From: Kaftiobacterium sp035693805
Lineage (GTDB): Bacteria > Sysuimicrobiota > Sysuimicrobiia > Sysuimicrobiales > Kaftiobacteriaceae
Direction: 5' to 3'
Assembly: GCA_035693805.1 (NCBI GenBank)
Contig: DASSGA010000021.1
Span: 1-7,834 of the forward strand
Length of the DNA: 7,834 nucleotides
The translations under genes and the position numbers were made by a program. Of the stretch, positions 5,731 through 7,834 are shown in pieces. The notes below the pieces were generated by a model. The model was not told the origin of the DNA. It made no database searches and was given only the letters and a program-made list of their open reading frames with translations. Within the stretch, counting starts at the first letter, position 1, and each line of letters starts with the position of its first letter.

Positions 5731-6628
5731 CCCCCGACGACCGCCGCGGCCGCGAGCGCGCGGACGTGAAGAGGTGCTGCTGGGCGTACCCGGCGAGCCT
5801 CCCGAACCGCTCCCTTGCGAACTCCCTGATCCGGCGCTCGCTCTGCGTGCGCCCACCGAAGTACCGGCGCTCGACCGCGCGCTTCACCCACACGTCCACC
5901 GGGAACGCCTCACCCTTCCCGTAGGCAAACAACAGCACACAATCGGCCACCTTCTCGCCCACGCCTGGGAGCGCCAGCAGCATCCTCCGCGCTTCGTCGT
6001 ACGGCGCGAGCCCCGGCTCGTTCAGGTCGAGCCCCCCGCGGGCCACCAGACGGGCGACCGCACGAACGTAGGGCGCCCGGTAGCCGAGCACACACGCGCG
6101 AAGGGCACGCGGTGAGGCCGCGGCCAGCGCCTCCGCGGTCGGGAACATCCTCAGGCCGTCCTGCCCCGCCTCCCCGAACCGGTCGGCGAGCTTCCCAAGC
6201 GTTAGCTCGATCTTCGGGATGTTGTTGAACGCGGAGGCGATGAAGCTGACCAGACACTCCCAGGGGTCCTGGCGCAGGATGGCGATGCCGCTTGTTTCCG
6301 GGATGACGGTCCGCAGTACCCGATCCTTTCGCAGCGTCGCTTCGATCTCCGCAAGCGGATCGTCCACGCTCAGGTAATGGCGGAGACGCAGCAGGGCGAT
6401 TTCATCGTCCAAGCCCGTGACCGTAATCTCCTCGCCAAGCTGCCGGAGAGTGACCCGCCGGCCGGCGAAGACGCGGGCGGCGGACATGTTCTCACACTGC
6501 CAGCCAAACGCCTGTCCGCACGACAGCGTGCGCACGACGTTGTACGGCGCAGGCGCGCGCAGGACGGCGACGGAGCGCGCCGCTACAGCCGCATCGGATC
6601 GCCGGCGTCGAGGATCAGCTGCGACCAT
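5708..6628 (-). CDS. OGG1-type 8-oxoguanine DNA glycosylase/lyase
   Basis: A 306-residue base-excision repair enzyme of the HhH-GPD superfamily, expected to remove 8-oxoguanine and nick the abasic site. The N-terminal OGG domain has TLSCGQAFGWQ (34-44), then DPWECLVSFIASAFNNI (121-137), LGYRAPYV (181-188), and the helix-hairpin-helix LPGVGEKVADC (220-230) with catalytic Lys226, followed by FPVDVW with catalytic Asp245. These match human OGG1 Lys249 and Asp268. Two residues that in human OGG1 contact the orphaned cytosine differ: Asn149 becomes Phe134 and Arg154 becomes Lys139, so opposite-base preference may be relaxed. The Arg-rich first ~25 residues are encoded where the gene overlaps the Nudix gene. 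ATG 6628 is preferred because GAGAGG lies 8 bases upstream. It is the last gene of a three-gene minus-strand group, and its 3' end overlaps the convergent esterase. Confidence 0.93.
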   Translation of the reverse strand: MVAADPRRRRSDAAVAARSVAVLRAPAPYNVVRTLSCGQAFGWQCENMSAARVFAGRRVTLRQLGEEITVTGLDDEIALLRLRHYLSVDDPLAEIEATLRKDRVLRTVIPETSGIAILRQDPWECLVSFIASAFNNIPKIELTLGKLADRFGEAGQDGLRMFPTAEALAAASPRALRACVLGYRAPYVRAVARLVARGGLDLNEPGLAPYDEARRMLLALPGVGEKVADCVLLFAYGKGEAFPVDVWVKRAVERRYFGGRTQSERRIREFARERFGRLAGYAQQHLFTSARSRPRRSSGVTAGGAR

Positions 6629-7179
6629 GTCTCCATCCTCTCGTAGAGTGCTCGGACCTCGCGGGGATCGGTGAGCCGGCCGGACAGCGTGTCTGACTCC
6701 CGCACGGTGATGGCCGGGGACTCGACGTCCACGACGTGGACGAGGCCGAAGTGGACCTGTCCGACCGGATTCGTATCGTCGTTCAGCACGCCGACCAGGC
6801 GGACCCGCCAGGGGGCATCGATCACGAGCTCTTCGTCGAGTTCGCGGCGGAGGCCCGCGTCCAGGACGTCTGCGGCGCCCTCCACGTCGGAACGGTTGAT
6901 GTGGCCGCCCACGCCGATGCTGAACTTGCCGTGCAGGCGCGCCTCACCGCCCGCCGTGGATCGCTGGAACAGAAAGAGCCGGCCGCGGTGGCGGATGATG
7001 AGATAGGGGATGATCTGCTTCATGGACGGGTCGTGCTCCATGTCGCCCCGGCGGCGGAAGGTGGCATGGTCGCGGACGCGGGCCACGTAGTCCGCCGCTC
7101 CTTGCGTCGTGAAGCCGTGCACGGCACCGGACAGCAGCGCCGCACGCGGCACGACGAGGATGTCTTCGTCGTGGCCCAT
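6583..7179 (-). CDS. Nudix (MutT-family) hydrolase
   Basis: A 198-residue protein with a Nudix fold, resembling the family annotated as predicted MutT-type phosphoesterase (COG4112-like; judged from sequence style, not a search). The N-terminal part DEDILVVPRAALL precedes the core MKQIIPYLIIRHRGRLFLFQRS (53-74). The Nudix box runs GGHINRSD (91-98) to RRELDEELVI (111-120). The metal-binding REL-x-EE is intact, but the loop between the leading Gly and REL is longer than the canonical box, and the usual final Gly is Val119. The substrate is unknown; a nucleoside-diphosphate derivative is typical. The ATG shares one base with the stop of the upstream RCK gene (TGATG), and AGGAG (7188-7192) is 8 bases ahead, so translation is probably coupled. 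Its last 46 bases overlap the glycosylase start, tying it to DNA-repair expression. Confidence 0.88.
   Translation of the reverse strand: MGHDEDILVVPRAALLSGAVHGFTTQGAADYVARVRDHATFRRRGDMEHDPSMKQIIPYLIIRHRGRLFLFQRSTAGGEARLHGKFSIGVGGHINRSDVEGAADVLDAGLRRELDEELVIDAPWRVRLVGVLNDDTNPVGQVHFGLVHVVDVESPAITVRESDTLSGRLTDPREVRALYERMETWSQLILDAGDPMRL
6637..6642 (-). promoter_or_regulatory. Shine-Dalgarno deciding the glycosylase start
   Basis: GAGAGG on the minus strand sits 8 bases before ATG 6626-6628, inside the Nudix coding sequence. It favours this ATG over the GTG inside YNVVRTL, which would cut into the OGG domain, even though it implies a 46-base gene overlap. Confidence 0.6.
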
Positions 7180-7834
7180 CAGGCCCGCTCCTGGTTCAGG
7201 TGCTCGAACAGAACGATCTGGTCCGGCAGGCCGATCACGGTCACCTCATCCCCGCTGCGCAGCACCACCTCCGGGCCGGGGCTGACGACCTCGCTGCCGT
7301 CGATGCGTCTGACGGCGAGGACCGACACGCCGGTCCGCTCCCGGACCCGGGCCCGGCGGAGCGAACAGTCCACGCAGAAGCCCGGCCCGATGCGCAGCGT
7401 CTTTGTCTCCAGGAGGTGATGCAGCGGCAGCTTCGGGGCGTCGCGCCCCGCCGAGAGCTCCACGACGCGCTGCTGGGTCATGTACGCTTTGACCTGCTCG
7501 TGCGGGATGCCGAGGTGCTCCAGACCGTGACGGATGAGCGTCTGGGCCGCCTCGAACTCCGGCTGGATGACCTCGGTGGCGCCGGCCTCGAGCAGCGCCG
7601 GCCGCTGCGTCGGGTGGGTGGATCTGGCCAGGATCGGCATCGTCGGGTTCAGGCGGCGCAGACGGCGCACGGCGAGGCGCGTCCGCTCGAAGTCCGGCGT
7701 GGCCACCACCGCGAGACCGGCCCGTTCGGCGCCCGCGGTGCGCAGCACGGGCTCGCCCGCGACGTCGCCATAGACCACCGGGATCCCGCGCCGGCGCAGC
7801 GCCTCGATCACGTCGAAGTCAAGATCCACGACCG
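7179..7834 (-). CDS. C-terminal RCK part of a potassium channel or cation/proton antiporter (partial)
   Basis: The frame is open to the window edge, with 217 complete residues visible; the N-terminal part lies outside. The first ~110 residues are a TrkA-N (RCK) domain: VVDLDFDVIEALRRRGIPV, then YGDVAGEPVL, AVVATPDFERTRLAVR and LLEAGATEVIQPE. The last ~75 are a TrkA-C (RCK_C) domain: TKTLRIGPGFCVDCSL, GVSVLAVRR and VVLRSGDEVTVIGLPDQI. This order at the C-terminus is typical of KefB/KefC-like (CPA2) antiporters and of some potassium channels, where it gates transport by binding nucleotides. A free-standing Trk subunit is also possible. The GTG at 7827-7829 should not be taken as the start, because the residues before it continue the domain's first strand. 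The TGA overlaps the Nudix ATG by one base. Confidence 0.88.
   Translation of the reverse strand, partial: VVDLDFDVIEALRRRGIPVVYGDVAGEPVLRTAGAERAGLAVVATPDFERTRLAVRRLRRLNPTMPILARSTHPTQRPALLEAGATEVIQPEFEAAQTLIRHGLEHLGIPHEQVKAYMTQQRVVELSAGRDAPKLPLHHLLETKTLRIGPGFCVDCSLRRARVRERTGVSVLAVRRIDGSEVVSPGPEVVLRSGDEVTVIGLPDQIVLFEHLNQERA

Overview
The window is a compact stretch of a high-GC bacterial chromosome: nearly every base is coding, GTG starts are used beside ATG, and adjacent genes overlap by a few bases. It holds seven complete protein genes and a partial gene at each edge. There are no RNA genes, mobile elements or CRISPR arrays. The style and gene mix resemble GC-rich uncultured soil or sediment lineages such as Rokubacteria/Methylomirabilota. 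That placement is an impression, because no marker here settles it. The cell almost certainly makes selenoproteins, since its own selenophosphate synthetase needs selenocysteine.

Left part (1-3687). The last 38 codons of an unidentified plus-strand gene meet, tail to tail, a minus-strand group. In transcription order that group is a LysR-type DNA-binding domain fused to an archease domain (3687-3007), a 97-base gap, seryl-tRNA synthetase serS (2908-1643), and, overlapping its stop by 4 bases, a membrane-anchored spermidine-synthase-like protein (1646-120).

Centre (3688-5730). A 66-base divergent region separates the LysR-archease gene from selD. It carries an extended -10 promoter for selD, a palindrome that could be the operator, and a strong Shine-Dalgarno. 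selD must be read from GTG 3754 through an in-frame TGA at 3805-3807, which aligns with the catalytic Cys17 of E. coli SelD and is read as selenocysteine. A perfect 9-bp hairpin with a GU-containing loop just downstream is the likely bacterial SECIS. A secreted PHB-depolymerase-type esterase starts on the base after the selD stop.

Right part (5708-7834). A tightly overlapped minus-strand trio runs from the window edge inward: the C-terminal RCK (TrkA-N/TrkA-C) part of a potassium channel or antiporter, a Nudix hydrolase, and an OGG1-type 8-oxoguanine DNA glycosylase. The glycosylase gene ends inside the 3' end of the convergent esterase gene.

How they may fit together. SerRS charges tRNA-Sec with serine and SelD supplies the selenium donor, so two inputs of selenocysteine synthesis flank a regulator-like protein. 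That protein combines a LysR DNA-binding head with archease, the known activator of the RNA ligase RtcB. The fusion, divergent from a selenocysteine-dependent selD, is the most unusual arrangement in the window. The link between archease and selenium is inference from position only.
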